64,000 nucleotides of DNA from Janthinobacterium sp. GW456P (GTDB lineage Bacteria; Pseudomonadota; Gammaproteobacteria; Burkholderiales; Burkholderiaceae_D), in NCBI RefSeq assembly GCF_002127655.1, contig NZ_NEHB01000008.1:1-64000 (forward strand). The letters are read 5' to 3'. Shown piece after piece: positions 1 through 8,676 of the stretch. A program made the translations under genes and the position numbers. Every line of letters starts with the position of its first letter. The stretch's first letter is position 1. The notes under the pieces are model-generated. The model worked only from the letters and a program-made list of their open reading frames with translations, had not been told where the DNA came from and did not search any database.

Positions 1-2
1 AA

Positions 3-383
3 ACCCTCGATTTCGTCACGGGCAAAGGGGCGCTCACGACAGCGCAGCTGCATCATCGGTTATTACCGATGATCGACAACGATATCCTGCTGGTCACCGA
101 TGGCCATGCCGCCTATCGGGCTTTTGCGCGGGAAGCGTGCATCAGCCACCAGGCCGTCAACTTGCGCGCCGGCATCCGCGTGCAGGGAGCTGTGCACGTG
201 CAAAACGTCAACGCCTATCACAGCCGCCTGCGGCAATGGCTACGTCCGTTTCACGGCGTGGCCACGCGCTATCTGCCGAACTACCTGGGCTGGCGTTGGA
301 TACTCGACGCGGGGCGCATCCGTTCCCCGGCAACCTTGTTGAAAGCCGCGCTGGGAGCATTCCCACATCTGACGGTGACATAG
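3..383 (+). CDS. IS1595-family (ISXO2-like) transposase, C-terminal part, cut by window edge
   Basis: The frame is already open at the left edge, so this is the 3' part of a longer gene. The visible residues carry two hallmarks of the IS1595/ISXO2 DDE transposases: an aspartate in LLVTDGHAAYRAF (the second catalytic Asp region), and a C-terminal block with VNAYHSRLRQWLRPFHGVAT followed by RYLPNYLGWRW. It ends at TAG, directly before a hairpin terminator. Known family role: cut-and-paste transposition. Whether the element is intact cannot be judged, because its 5' half and left inverted repeat lie outside the window. No right-end inverted repeat could be assigned without the left one. Confidence 0.85.
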   Translation, partial: TLDFVTGKGALTTAQLHHRLLPMIDNDILLVTDGHAAYRAFAREACISHQAVNLRAGIRVQGAVHVQNVNAYHSRLRQWLRPFHGVATRYLPNYLGWRWILDAGRIRSPATLLKAALGAFPHLTVT

Positions 384-386
384 CCA

Positions 387-419
387 ATAAAAAGGGGCCG
401 CAAGGCCCCTTGTTTTGTT
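387..419 (-). terminator. Bidirectional intrinsic terminator between transposase and ndh
   Basis: An 8-bp perfect stem AAGGGGCC/GGCCCCTT with a GCAA loop. On the minus strand it is followed by TTTTTATT, and on the plus strand by GTTTTGTT. It can therefore end both the leftward ndh transcript and the rightward transposase transcript. Confidence 0.85.
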
Positions 420-448
420 ACGGCGCAAAACCGCTTCATGCAGCCCGC

Positions 449-1747
449 TTAATGCAGCTTGACCTGCGGCGAGCTGCGCTTGATCAGGAAACGGCCCATG
501 GCCATGACGGCCGTGCGCACGCTGCCCAGCACGGCGTTGTGGTGCATCAAATGCAGGCTGACATACATCATGCGCGCGACAAAGCCTTCGACGAACCAGC
601 TCAGGCCCTTCAGGGAACCCATCAGGGTGCCGACCGAGGTGGTGCGGCCAAACGAGACGAGCGAACCGTAGTCCAGGTATTCGTACGGCTTGGTTTGCGG
701 CGGCTTGCCCTTCGCTTGCAGCAGGAACGTTTTCAGCAGGTAATCGGCTTGCTGGTGGGCAGCCTGGGCGCGCGGCGGCACCAGCTTGCCGTCGGGCCCC
801 GTACAGGCGGCGCAGTCGCCCAGCGCGAAAATATTCGCATGGCCCTGCACATTGAGCATGCCCGTCACTTCCAGCTGGCCGGCGCGGTTGGTGGGCAGGC
901 CCAACGTGGCGAGGAATTCCGGCGCGCGGATGCCGGCGGCCCACACGCAGATGTCGGCCGCATAACTGGTGCCGCTGGCAACCGTCACCTTGTCGGCTTC
1001 GATCGTGGTGACGCGCGTATTGGTCACCACCGTGATGCCATGCTGGTGCAGCAGTTTCGAGGCGGCGATGGAGACGCGCTCGGGCAGCGGCGCCAAGATG
1101 CGCGGCGCCCCTTCGAGCAGGGTGATGCGCACATCCTTGATGGCGTTGAGATTCTGGAAACCATACGCGGCATACACGCCGCTCGCTTCGCGCAATTCGG
1201 CCGCCAGTTCCACGCCCGTGGCGCCGCCGCCGATGATGACGATGTCAACGCCGGGATGGCCCGCGTCGCCCTGGCGCTGTTCGGCCATGGCCAGCAGTTT
1301 CAGCAGGGTCAAACGGAAACGTTCGGCGTCTTCCGTGGCATTCAGGGAAATCGTGTTTTCCTGGGCGCCGGGTACGCCGAAGTAATTCGAGGTGCTGCCC
1401 ACGGCCAGCACCAGCTGGTCGTAGCTGACCTGGCGCTGCGGCAAGAGCTGCTCATCCTTGTCCGTGGCGATGGCACCCACGGTGAGGCTGCTCGACGCTG
1501 CGTCGAGCCCGATCAAAGGACCATAGACATAGGTAAAACCATTGTCATGCGCCAGCATCTGGTACGACAGGCCCTCTTGATGAATGTCCAGGGTGCCGGC
1601 CGCCACTTCATGCAGTGATGGCTTCCAGATATGGTACAGGCGGCTGTCGACCAGGGTGACCTGGCCTGGGCCGAGCTTGCGGCTGAGTTTGCAAGCCAGC
1701 TCCAGGCCGCCTGCACCTCCCCCTACGATTACGATTTTACTGTGCAA
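449..1747 (-). CDS. ndh: Type II NADH dehydrogenase (NDH-2), FAD-dependent
   Basis: A 432-residue flavoprotein, a normal length for NDH-2, which oxidises NADH and reduces membrane quinone without pumping protons. The FAD-binding motif IVIVGGGAGG is at residues 5-14. A second nucleotide motif (DIVIIGGGATGVELAAEL) is near residue 170, and the FAD-pyrophosphate motif NIFALGDCAA near 310. The start is TTG, chosen because a strong AGGAGG sits 4 bases upstream and the FAD motif begins immediately after it; no ATG would keep the motif. It lies 20 bases downstream of a small exported-protein gene on the same strand and probably shares its transcript. The Cys-Ala-Ala-Cys after GlyAsp is typical of the family. 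A related sulfide:quinone-type oxidoreductase is less likely. Confidence 0.88.
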   Translation of the reverse strand: MHSKIVIVGGGAGGLELACKLSRKLGPGQVTLVDSRLYHIWKPSLHEVAAGTLDIHQEGLSYQMLAHDNGFTYVYGPLIGLDAASSSLTVGAIATDKDEQLLPQRQVSYDQLVLAVGSTSNYFGVPGAQENTISLNATEDAERFRLTLLKLLAMAEQRQGDAGHPGVDIVIIGGGATGVELAAELREASGVYAAYGFQNLNAIKDVRITLLEGAPRILAPLPERVSIAASKLLHQHGITVVTNTRVTTIEADKVTVASGTSYAADICVWAAGIRAPEFLATLGLPTNRAGQLEVTGMLNVQGHANIFALGDCAACTGPDGKLVPPRAQAAHQQADYLLKTFLLQAKGKPPQTKPYEYLDYGSLVSFGRTTSVGTLMGSLKGLSWFVEGFVARMMYVSLHLMHHNAVLGSVRTAVMAMGRFLIKRSSPQVKLH

Positions 1748-1767
1748 AGATCCTCCTGCTTGCGTGT

Positions 1768-2253
1768 TTAATCCCGGTGCCCGTTGCCGTTGCCGTTGCC
1801 ATTGCCGCGACCATTGCCATGGCCTTTGCCTGGATGGTCATCATGTTTGTCGCGCTTGTCATAGTGCTTGTCATGTCTGTCGTCATGACGGTCGCGGTCG
1901 CGGTAATCGGGACGGCCATGGTCGCCATGCTGCTGGCGGTAGCGGGGCACATATTGGTTGTTATACCAACCATCTTGGACGAAATATACCTCTTGGTTAC
2001 AGGCATTATACTTGCGGCAGTGCTTGGACCAGTGTTTGGCATGGCCGGGCGGTACGCGCAGGTAGATCGGGGCGGCCGAATAATATTGCGGGCGCTGCAC
2101 GATGACGGGCTGGGCGTAGATCAATTGCGGCGCGGGATAGTCGCCTATGTCGATGCGGCCGTAAAAGCCTGGCTGGCCGACGGTGACGGAAACCTGGGCA
2201 ACGGCGGCGGTACCTGCCGACAGCAGGACGGCGGCGAGAATGAGGGTTTTCAT
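1768..2253 (-). CDS. Exported protein with basic His/Asp/Gly-Asn-rich tail, unknown function
   Basis: A 161-residue protein with a clear signal peptide (MKTLILAAVLLSAGTAAVAQ). A Tyr/Pro-rich middle follows (VGQPGFYGRIDIGDYPAPQL), with VPPGHAKHWSKHCRKYNACNQEVYFV in the centre, and then a low-complexity tail of DRDRHDDRHDK and GNGNGNGNGH units. Similar small exported proteins are common in Oxalobacteraceae and have no assigned role. The ATG at 2253 is preceded by AAGGAG at good spacing, so the longer upstream frame is not used. It sits just upstream of ndh on the same strand. The His/Asp tail could bind metal or nucleic acid, but that is conjecture. Confidence 0.72.
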   Translation of the reverse strand: MKTLILAAVLLSAGTAAVAQVSVTVGQPGFYGRIDIGDYPAPQLIYAQPVIVQRPQYYSAAPIYLRVPPGHAKHWSKHCRKYNACNQEVYFVQDGWYNNQYVPRYRQQHGDHGRPDYRDRDRHDDRHDKHYDKRDKHDDHPGKGHGNGRGNGNGNGNGHRD

Positions 2254-2346
2254 GAGGACACTCCTTTTATCAGTTATGCCGCAATTGTAGACCTTGCGCA
2301 AGCAACCGTTTGTTCGCAAGGACACATAAGGAATCCCGTCGCAATC

Positions 2347-3120
2347 TCACCACAGTGTGCCCAGCGGCACCACCAAGCCGCTGAACAGCGACCAGTCCGG
2401 CGACGCCGCCGTCAAGCCGCGCGCCATGCCGATATCGATGGCCAACCGCGGCGTGGGGCTGTAGGTGGCGGCCAGCAGCAGCTGCGCCGTGGCTGGCGCG
2501 CCGCGCAAACGCGTGCCCGACACTTCCGCCGTGGCGCCCCAGCGGTCGCTGACGGGCGTGGAAAAGGAGGCCGCCCAGCCCGTTTGCACCCTGCCCGTGC
2601 CAGGGTCGGAAGCCCCCAGGCGCGTGGCGTTCAGGTTGGCATCCATGTGCACGGCGCCCAGATCGCGGCTGAAAATACCGTTCAACGAGACATCGCTCTT
2701 GCCGCTGCCGATGCTGTCCTTGGCAGTGGGCAACTTCCAGCCCAGTTCCAGGCCCAGCGCCGTGGCACTGTCGAGCAAAAAGGCGCGTTTGAGCACGACC
2801 GTCGTGTCGCCCACGCCCGTCTCGCGCCGGCCCGTGCCGTCGCGCGCGCGCACGAAACCCTCGCCTTCGAGCAGCACGCCCCATTCGGGCGTGAACGCCA
2901 GCTTGAACGTGTACGGCAAGCTGGCGCGGCGCGTGTCGTCCATTTTCGACAGCAGACCGCCCGCCTCGAATTCCAGCTGGCCCGGCACGGGCAGCTGGGC
3001 GGGACTGGCCACCGATGGACGATAAGGCAGGACGGGCTCGCCCTCCTGCGCCTGCGCCAGGGGCGCCAACGACAGCAGCAACAGGGAAAAACTCAAGGAG
3101 GACAGGAAAGAAGATGGCAT
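2347..3120 (-). CDS. Outer-membrane/periplasmic beta-barrel-type protein ('transporter'-like)
   Basis: A 257-residue protein with a signal peptide (MPSSFLSSLSFSLLLLSLAPLAQAQ). The mature part has alternating hydrophobic and polar residues and no cytoplasmic-type domain. Stretches such as FEAGGLLSKMDDTRRASLPYTFKL, GVGDTTVVLKRAFLL and GLELGWKLPTAKD resemble the outer-membrane proteins annotated as putative transporters or phenol-degradation MetA-like proteins. The start is the internal ATG at 3120, which begins the signal peptide. It stands alone between ndh's partner gene and a chemoreceptor gene on the same strand. The family assignment rests on general pattern, so function is open. Confidence 0.65.
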   Translation of the reverse strand: MPSSFLSSLSFSLLLLSLAPLAQAQEGEPVLPYRPSVASPAQLPVPGQLEFEAGGLLSKMDDTRRASLPYTFKLAFTPEWGVLLEGEGFVRARDGTGRRETGVGDTTVVLKRAFLLDSATALGLELGWKLPTAKDSIGSGKSDVSLNGIFSRDLGAVHMDANLNATRLGASDPGTGRVQTGWAASFSTPVSDRWGATAEVSGTRLRGAPATAQLLLAATYSPTPRLAIDIGMARGLTAASPDWSLFSGLVVPLGTLW

Positions 3121-3197
3121 GGGGGACCCTGAAGTGGCAAACGCGCAATAGCGACAGCCTACCACCGCCGCGCCGATTGCGCCCGAGCCGGCCGCTG

Positions 3198-4853
3198 TCA
3201 GGCCAGGCGCCGCACTTCCTGTCTGGCGGCCGGCACTGGCCGGCGCAGCGGCGTGACATTGCTGGCCGCCGCCACGGCGATGCCTTCGGCCTGCGCATGC
3301 AGGCGGAACACGCCCACCAGCTCGGTCAGGGTCTGCGCCTGGTCCTGCAGTGATTCAGCGGCGGCCGCCGCCTCTTCCACCAGGGCCGCATTCTGCTGCG
3401 TCACCTGGTCCATCTGCAGCACGGCCTGGTTGACTTGCTCGATGCCGGCGCTTTGCTCGGCGCTGGCGGCCGTGATTTCCTGCATGATGTCAGCCACCTG
3501 GCGCACGCTGGTCACCACTTCATCCATCGTCTTGCCTGCGTCATGCACGAGTCTGGAACCGATTTCCACCTGCTCAACGGAGTCGCCGATCAAGGTCTTG
3601 ATTTCCTTGGCGGCACTGGCAGAGCGTTGCGCCAGGTTGCGCACTTCCGCCGCGACGACGGCGAAACCGCGCCCCTCCTCGCCCGCCCTGGCCGCTTCCA
3701 CGGCCGCGTTCAAGGCCAGGATATTCGTCTGGAAAGCGATGCTGTCGATGACACTGATGATGTCGACGATCTTGCGCGAAGACGCATTGATCGATTCCAT
3801 CGTCTGCACCACCTGCCCCACCACGGCGCCCCCCTTGCCGGCCACGTCGGACGCGGCGCCGGCCAGCGCATTGGCCTGGCGCGCATTGTCCGCGTTCTGC
3901 CGCACGGCCGAGGTCAGCTGCTCCATCGATGATGCCGTTTCTTCCAGCGAACTGGCCTGCTCTTCCGTGCGCGACGACAAGTCGAGGTTGCCCTGGGCGA
4001 TTTCGCTCGAAGCTGTGTTGATGGTGTCCGTACCCGAGCGCACCTGGCTGACGATGCCCACCAGCTTGTCGCGCATGGCTTTCATGGCGAACAGCAGGCT
4101 GGCATTGTCATGGCTGGCCGTGCGGATATCGATGGTGAGATTGCCCTCGGCGATGGCGCCGGCGATCCTGACGGCATACGCCGGTTCGCCGCCGAGCTGG
4201 CGCGTCAGTCCGCGCGTGATCAGCGCCCCCAGCGCCAGGCCGGCCGCCATGCTGCCCAGCACCAGCGCGATCATGAAGCTGCGGCTGGCCTGGTACACGC
4301 CCGAGGCCTGCTCGGAAGCCGCCTTGGCGCGCTCTTCCTTCTGCAGCGAGAGTTTATCCAGCATACCGTCGAGTTCATCGGCATGCTGGCGCGTCTTGTT
4401 GAGCAGTACGACCAGTTGCGCGCTGCGCTGGGCCAGCGGCTCGGCCGCCGCCAGCGCCAGGGCCTGCTGCATGGTGGCAATGTACTCCGCTTCGACAGCG
4501 GCGAAGCGGGCAAACAATTCCTTGGCGGCTGGCGTGACGAACAGCGGCTGGGCCTTGGCCAGATAGCTTTTATTTAACTCCAGGAATTTGCCGATGTCAG
4601 CCTGGCGCGTGGCGCGCTCCTCGGCGGTAGTGGCCAGCAAGAAATTGCTGCGCGCGCGGCCCACCTTGATCAAGGCGATATTCGCCTCCTTGATGTACGA
4701 CAGCCCCAGCAATTCATGGTTGTACATCTGCCCCGCCATGGTATCGATCTTGCCCATGTTGAAGATGCCGATGCCGGCCACGATGGCCCCCATCAGCGCG
4801 ACGCAAAAGAAGGCAGCGAGCAGGCGCGTCCCCACTTTCATTTTACTCAACAT
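3198..4853 (-). CDS. Methyl-accepting chemotaxis protein (Tar-like, two membrane helices)
   Basis: A 551-residue chemoreceptor. A transmembrane helix is at about residues 10-31, followed by a roughly 160-residue periplasmic four-helix-bundle-like sensor domain. A second helix lies near 190-213 ([21 protein letters not shown]), then a HAMP linker and the MA signalling domain. The hairpin tip is clear: [20 protein letters not shown], then [19 protein letters not shown]. Glu/Gln-rich methylation helices flank it ([20 protein letters not shown]). There is no CheR-tethering pentapeptide at the C terminus. It is an isolated gene away from any che cluster, as is common in this group. The ligand is unknown. 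Confidence 0.92.
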   Translation of the reverse strand: MLSKMKVGTRLLAAFFCVALMGAIVAGIGIFNMGKIDTMAGQMYNHELLGLSYIKEANIALIKVGRARSNFLLATTAEERATRQADIGKFLELNKSYLAKAQPLFVTPAAKELFARFAAVEAEYIATMQQALALAAAEPLAQRSAQLVVLLNKTRQHADELDGMLDKLSLQKEERAKAASEQASGVYQASRSFMIALVLGSMAAGLALGALITRGLTRQLGGEPAYAVRIAGAIAEGNLTIDIRTASHDNASLLFAMKAMRDKLVGIVSQVRSGTDTINTASSEIAQGNLDLSSRTEEQASSLEETASSMEQLTSAVRQNADNARQANALAGAASDVAGKGGAVVGQVVQTMESINASSRKIVDIISVIDSIAFQTNILALNAAVEAARAGEEGRGFAVVAAEVRNLAQRSASAAKEIKTLIGDSVEQVEIGSRLVHDAGKTMDEVVTSVRQVADIMQEITAASAEQSAGIEQVNQAVLQMDQVTQQNAALVEEAAAAAESLQDQAQTLTELVGVFRLHAQAEGIAVAAASNVTPLRRPVPAARQEVRRLA

Positions 4854-4918
4854 GTTTCCCCCCAGACAAGACGGTAGCCAATAATTTAAGCGTATGCCTT
4901 GAATATAAGGAAAAAACA

Positions 4919-4946
4919 GTCACTAAAATGCTCGGATTGTCACTAA
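4919..4946. repeat. Two direct GTCACTAA repeats 20 bp apart upstream of the chemoreceptor gene
   Basis: GTCACTAA occurs at 4919-4926 and again at 4939-4946, exactly two helical turns apart, about 70-90 bases upstream of the chemoreceptor start. Spacing on one face of the helix suits a DNA-binding protein, but no known regulator is recognised. Confidence 0.35.
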
Positions 4947-4975
4947 CCAACAATTCCTTGATACAAAGCAACATG

Positions 4976-5008
4976 TCCCGGGACTTGCCATGCTAGCAAA
5001 TCCCGGGA
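4976..5008 (-). terminator. Strong hairpin after the multicopper oxidase gene
   Basis: Two TCCCGGGA arms at 4976-4983 and 5001-5008 pair perfectly, with an inner TTGC/GCAA extension. The hairpin lies just past the stop of the multicopper oxidase gene. There is no U-tract on either strand, so it may be an mRNA-stabilising 3' structure rather than a classical intrinsic terminator. Confidence 0.5.
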
Positions 5009-5013
5009 GAGCG

Positions 5014-6399
5014 TCAATGGCCGCTGTGTCCGCCTGGCTTGCGCACCGTCATTTCCACGCCGCTTTTTGCCGCCGGCTTGCCCGCGCCCTGGCCCCGCAC
5101 GGGTTCCGGCAAGGCGCCCGTCCATTCATAGGCCACGCTGCCGGCCGGGTGCTGGTACCAGCCCGGGTCGCTGTAATCGCCCGGTTTCTGATCCTTGCGC
5201 ACCTTGACCGTGGTAAACATGCCACCCATGCCAACGGCGCCGAACGGGCCGTCGCCCGCCATCATCGGCAAGGTATTGTCGGGGATCGGCATCTGCATCT
5301 CGCCCATGTCGGCCATGCCCCGTTCGCCCATCACCATGTAGCCGGGCACGAGCTGGTTGATTTTCGCCGCCACGCCCTGGTGGTCGACGCCGATCATGGT
5401 GGGCACGTCGTGTCCCATGGCATTCATCGTGTGGTGCGATTTGTGGCAGTGGAAAGCCCAGTCGCCGAGGTCCGTGGCGGTAAACTCCACGGCGCGCATC
5501 TGCCCCACGGCGATATCGGTCGTCACCTCGGGCCAGCGCGATTCGGGACGCGTCCAGCCGCCATCCGTGCCCGTCACCTCGAATTCATGGCCGTGCATGT
5601 GGATCGGGTGGTTCGTCATGGTCAGATTGCCCACGCGCACGCGCACCTTGTCGCCCTGGCGCACGACCATGGGGGCTATGCCGGGGAAGACGCGGCTGTT
5701 GAACGTGAACAGATTAAAATCCGTCATGGTCATGATCTTCGGCGTATAGCTGCCAGGATCGATGTCGTAATTGCTGAGCAGGAAGACGAAATCGCGGTCC
5801 ACCTTCATGACATTCGGGTCTTTCGGGTGCGTCACCCAGAAACCCATCATGCCCATGGCCATCTGCGTCATTTCATCGGCATGCGGGTGGTACATGAAGG
5901 TACCGGGCCGCCTGGCAACAAATTCATAGACGAAGGTCTTGCCGGGAGGAATACCCGGCTGGGTCAGGCCCGTGACGCCATCCATGCCGTTGGGCAAGCG
6001 CTGGCCATGCCAGTGCACGCTCGTGTGTTCCGGCAATTTATTAGTGACGAAGATGCGCACGCGGTCGCCCTCCACCACTTCGATGGTAGGCCCTGGTGAC
6101 TGGCCGTTATAGCCCCACAGGTTCGCTTGCATGCCGGGCGCCAGTTCGCGCACGACGGGTTCGGCCACCAGATGAAATTCCTTGACGTTGTTGTTCATGC
6201 GCCAGGGCAAGGACCAGCCATTCAGGGTGACGACGGGGTTGTACGGCCGTCCGTTCGGCGGCGGTGGCGGCGCTTTCGTGTCGGCGCCAGCCATGCTGAC
6301 GGCTTCCGGCAGGGACGCCGCACCGACGCGGCTCACCGCTGCCGCACTCAGGGCGACGGCGCCCGCGTTCATGAAAAAATTTCTACGTGTAATCATCAT
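5014..6399 (-). CDS. Periplasmic multicopper oxidase with Met-rich segment
   Basis: A 461-residue three-domain multicopper oxidase. It has a Tat-type leader (TRRNFFMNAGAVALSAAAV). The four copper-ligand blocks are present in order: TSVHWHG (type 2/3), GTFMYHPHADEMTQ, NHPIHMHGHEFEV, and the C-terminal HCHKSHHTMNAM. The last supplies the Cys, the two His of the type 1 site and its axial Met. A Met-rich stretch near residues 350-395 (MVMGERGMADMGEMQMPIP) resembles the cuprous-ion-binding segments of CueO-type enzymes. Its start overlaps the stop of the TolC-family gene by one base (TAATG), so the two are translationally coupled. Likely role: oxidising Cu(I) in the periplasm for copper tolerance. 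It is shorter than PcoA/CopA proteins. Confidence 0.9.
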   Translation of the reverse strand: MMITRRNFFMNAGAVALSAAAVSRVGAASLPEAVSMAGADTKAPPPPPNGRPYNPVVTLNGWSLPWRMNNNVKEFHLVAEPVVRELAPGMQANLWGYNGQSPGPTIEVVEGDRVRIFVTNKLPEHTSVHWHGQRLPNGMDGVTGLTQPGIPPGKTFVYEFVARRPGTFMYHPHADEMTQMAMGMMGFWVTHPKDPNVMKVDRDFVFLLSNYDIDPGSYTPKIMTMTDFNLFTFNSRVFPGIAPMVVRQGDKVRVRVGNLTMTNHPIHMHGHEFEVTGTDGGWTRPESRWPEVTTDIAVGQMRAVEFTATDLGDWAFHCHKSHHTMNAMGHDVPTMIGVDHQGVAAKINQLVPGYMVMGERGMADMGEMQMPIPDNTLPMMAGDGPFGAVGMGGMFTTVKVRKDQKPGDYSDPGWYQHPAGSVAYEWTGALPEPVRGQGAGKPAAKSGVEMTVRKPGGHSGH

Positions 6400-7757
6400 T
6401 ATTCCTTGTTGGCTGGGCCGCTGCCATTGATGGCGCCTTGCAGTTCGGTTTGCGCGATCCAGAAATCGCGCTGGGTTTCGATGGCGCTGTTCACGCTGGC
6501 GACTTGCTCGCGCGCATCGGCCAGCAGTTCGAACACGCTGGCCAGCATGCCGTTGTAACGCAGCAATACTTCATGCGAGATCGTCTTGCGCAGCGGCACG
6601 ACTTCATCGCGGTAGTGACGCGCCAGGTCGTAGGCCGTGCGGTAGCTCGAATACGCTTCGCGCACTTCCGAGCGGGCCTTGACAGCCGTGCCCGCCGTGC
6701 GCTGCAGCGACTGTTCGTACAGCGCTTGCGCCCTGGCGTTGCGCGCCGTGCCCCAGTCGAACAGCGGCAGTTCCAGCGATACCTCGTAGCCGTTTTCGCG
6801 CGGCGCCTCGCTCGTGCTCTTGTTGGTATAAGCCACGTCGAGCACATTGATGACACCCGTGACCTTGGACAGGCCCAGTGCGCTGGCCGTGGCATGGGCG
6901 TCAAGTTTGCTCATCTGCACGTCGAGGCGCTGCTCCATCGCCTGCGCCTCGATATCGCCCGCCTCGGCCGCATGGGCCGGCAAGTCAGGCAGGCGCGACG
7001 GCAAGGTAAACGCCGTCTGCTTGCCCCACAGGCCCAGCAGGCGCGTCAGGTGTTCGCGCGTCACCAATGCCTGGTGGCGGGCGCGGGCCAGGTCGCCGGC
7101 GGCGTCCGCATAAAACACTTGCTGGCGCGCCTGGTCGAGGCGGCTCCAGTTGCCCGCCTGCCGCAGGCGCGTGGCCAGTTCCGCGCCCGCCTCGGCCGAC
7201 AGCAACGCCCGCTGCATGAACGCTTCCGTCTGCACGGCGGCCACGGCATTGAAGTAGGCGCGGCGCGTATCAAGCGCCAGCTGCACGGCGCTGCTGGCGG
7301 CCTGCAGCTTGGCTTGCTCGAAACGGCCCCGCTCGATGTTCACGCGCATGGGCATGGTCAGCAGGCCGGCCAGGTCGAAGCTGACGCCACGGTCGATTTC
7401 ATTGCCGTGGCTGCCATGCGAGCGGCCGAACGACAGGCCCGGGTTGCGCAAGCGCCCCGCTTGCACCAGGTCCGCCTCGGACGCGCCCAGTTCGGCCAGC
7501 GCCGCTTTCATGCCGTGGTTGTTCATCAGGGCGATACGCACGGCGCTGTCGGCGTCCAGGGGCTGGGCCAGCAAAGAGGCCAGCTTTTCCTCGCCGCCCT
7601 TCTCCGTCAATGCCGCGGGGGCGCCCGTGCGGGCGTCGGCCAGCGCGGACACGGCCTGCATGCCGCCATCGGGGCTGAAGCTGGTGCAGCCGCTGAGCAG
7701 CAAAACGGCCGCCAGGGCCAGCGGCGTGAGGCAAGTTGATTTTGTAAAAGGTGCCAT
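6399..7757 (-). CDS. TolC-family outer-membrane channel lipoprotein
   Basis: A 452-residue outer-membrane efflux protein. A lipoprotein signal (LALAAVLLLSGCTS) gives a lipidated Cys near residue 22. The mature part is long and helical with the duplicated OEP pattern (ALDTRRAYFNAVAAVQTEAF and the later VREAYSSYRTAYDLARHYRD). The ATG at 7757 is used because it starts the signal peptide and has GAGGGA upstream; it is one base after the stop of the preceding small gene. It lies in the copper operon between a His/Met-rich peptide gene and the multicopper oxidase gene. No RND pump or membrane-fusion gene is present in the operon, so any inner-membrane partner must be encoded elsewhere. Confidence 0.88.
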   Translation of the reverse strand: MAPFTKSTCLTPLALAAVLLLSGCTSFSPDGGMQAVSALADARTGAPAALTEKGGEEKLASLLAQPLDADSAVRIALMNNHGMKAALAELGASEADLVQAGRLRNPGLSFGRSHGSHGNEIDRGVSFDLAGLLTMPMRVNIERGRFEQAKLQAASSAVQLALDTRRAYFNAVAAVQTEAFMQRALLSAEAGAELATRLRQAGNWSRLDQARQQVFYADAAGDLARARHQALVTREHLTRLLGLWGKQTAFTLPSRLPDLPAHAAEAGDIEAQAMEQRLDVQMSKLDAHATASALGLSKVTGVINVLDVAYTNKSTSEAPRENGYEVSLELPLFDWGTARNARAQALYEQSLQRTAGTAVKARSEVREAYSSYRTAYDLARHYRDEVVPLRKTISHEVLLRYNGMLASVFELLADAREQVASVNSAIETQRDFWIAQTELQGAINGSGPANKE

Positions 7758-7758
7758 C

Positions 7759-8109
7759 TCAGTGTCCCTCATGCTGGTGTTGCGGGGCGGGCTGGGCGGC
7801 AGGCTTGGGACCGGGCTTCTCCATCGGCATTTTGTGGCCTTCCATCTTGTGGCCGTCCATCTTCATCATGCCCATGTGACCGCCTGCCTTGCCGACTTTC
7901 TCGTTGAGGGCGCGCCAGGCCTGGTCGGGCGTGGCGTCGTCCTCGGCGGCGGCACGGTAGCCGGCGAAGGCGGAGCGATAGGTGGGGGCCGGCACGGGCG
8001 CTTGCGCCTCTTGCGGGACGGATGGGGGCCGGGATTGCGCGGCGGCGGCCAGCGGCAGCGAGGCAAGCGCAACGCCGGCGGCCAGCACGAGGCTGAATAA
8101 TTGCTTCAT
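7759..8109 (-). CDS. Small exported His/Met-rich protein, probable periplasmic copper binder
   Basis: A 116-residue protein with a signal peptide (MKQLFSLVLAAGVALASLPLAAAAQ) and a C-terminal run rich in His and Met (GGHMGMMKMDGHKMEGHKM, ending QHQHEGH). Such residues bind Cu(I)/Cu(II), and the setting in an operon with a multicopper oxidase supports a copper-chaperone or buffering role. The start at 8109 has AAGGAA at good spacing. No named family was recognised; the role is inferred from composition and context. Confidence 0.75.
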   Translation of the reverse strand: MKQLFSLVLAAGVALASLPLAAAAQSRPPSVPQEAQAPVPAPTYRSAFAGYRAAAEDDATPDQAWRALNEKVGKAGGHMGMMKMDGHKMEGHKMPMEKPGPKPAAQPAPQHQHEGH

Positions 8110-8222
8110 GGTATTCCTTGAATGACAGGGTATGGCGCGGCGGGCGCGCGACGGGAACGCTGGCGTGGCCGGTACGACGTGCAGGGACGTGCGACGGCGG
8201 CACCGCCAGGTTCAACGGGCGG

Positions 8223-8639
8223 TCAGGCGGAGCGCGTGCTTCTCGGGGGACGTTCAGGGCCGGAGGGGATATGCCCGGCGAACAGGGAATCGGGTGCCAG
8301 CGCCGGAGGCGGCGCGCGCAGGGTCAAGGCGTGCACGGCAGGCATGCCGGGCGGCGCCGTGGCGCCCACCGTGCAGGCGCCATGGTTGCCGCAATCGTGG
8401 CCAGGGTGGCCCGCGCCGCCGTCGTCCATGGCCATGTGCAGCGGCTGGTGCTGCATCTGCATGTCGGCCATGTCATGGCACTGGGGCGCCTGCGTTGCTG
8501 CAGCGGCGATAGTGACCATTGCCGCCCGCTCGTCCACGCAGCAGCTGCGCATGGCCGACGCAAAGCCCTGCAAGGGCAAGGTGACGGCCAGCAGCCAGAG
8601 CAGCGAGCGGGCAAGTGAGCGGAAAAAGGCGCGGTTCAT
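8223..8639 (-). CDS. Small exported Cys/His-rich protein heading the copper operon (DUF2946-like)
   Basis: A 138-residue protein starting MNRAFFRSLARSLLWLLAV, an evident signal peptide. Metal-ligand-rich patches follow: SCCVDE, CHDMADMQMQHQPLHMAM and HPGHDCGNHGAC. Length and layout resemble the DUF2946 proteins often found next to copper genes. It is the first gene after a CueR-like promoter, and the predicted transcription start coincides with its ATG, so it may be translated from a leaderless message. The C-terminal third is Pro/Ala-rich. Function unknown, presumably copper handling in the periplasm. Confidence 0.68.
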   Translation of the reverse strand: MNRAFFRSLARSLLWLLAVTLPLQGFASAMRSCCVDERAAMVTIAAAATQAPQCHDMADMQMQHQPLHMAMDDGGAGHPGHDCGNHGACTVGATAPPGMPAVHALTLRAPPPALAPDSLFAGHIPSGPERPPRSTRSA

Positions 8640-8645
8640 GGCAGG

Positions 8646-8676
8646 ACTATAAACCTTCCCACGCAAGGAAGGTCAA
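8646..8676 (-). promoter_or_regulatory. CueR/MerR-type copper-responsive promoter
   Basis: Reading leftwards: -35 TTGACC (8671-8676), a 19-bp spacer, and -10 TATAGT (8646-8651). The over-long spacer carries the dyad ACCTTCC-N7-GGAAGGT (8653-8673), the operator form bound by CueR at copA promoters. A 19-bp spacer is the hallmark of MerR-family activation by DNA distortion. No cueR gene is in the window. Confidence 0.85.

Noticed and set aside
137-1618. Long plus-strand frame opposite ndh
   Set aside because: It is antisense to a clear flavoprotein gene and its translation is Arg/His/Gln-rich low-complexity, typical of the reverse of GC-rich coding DNA.
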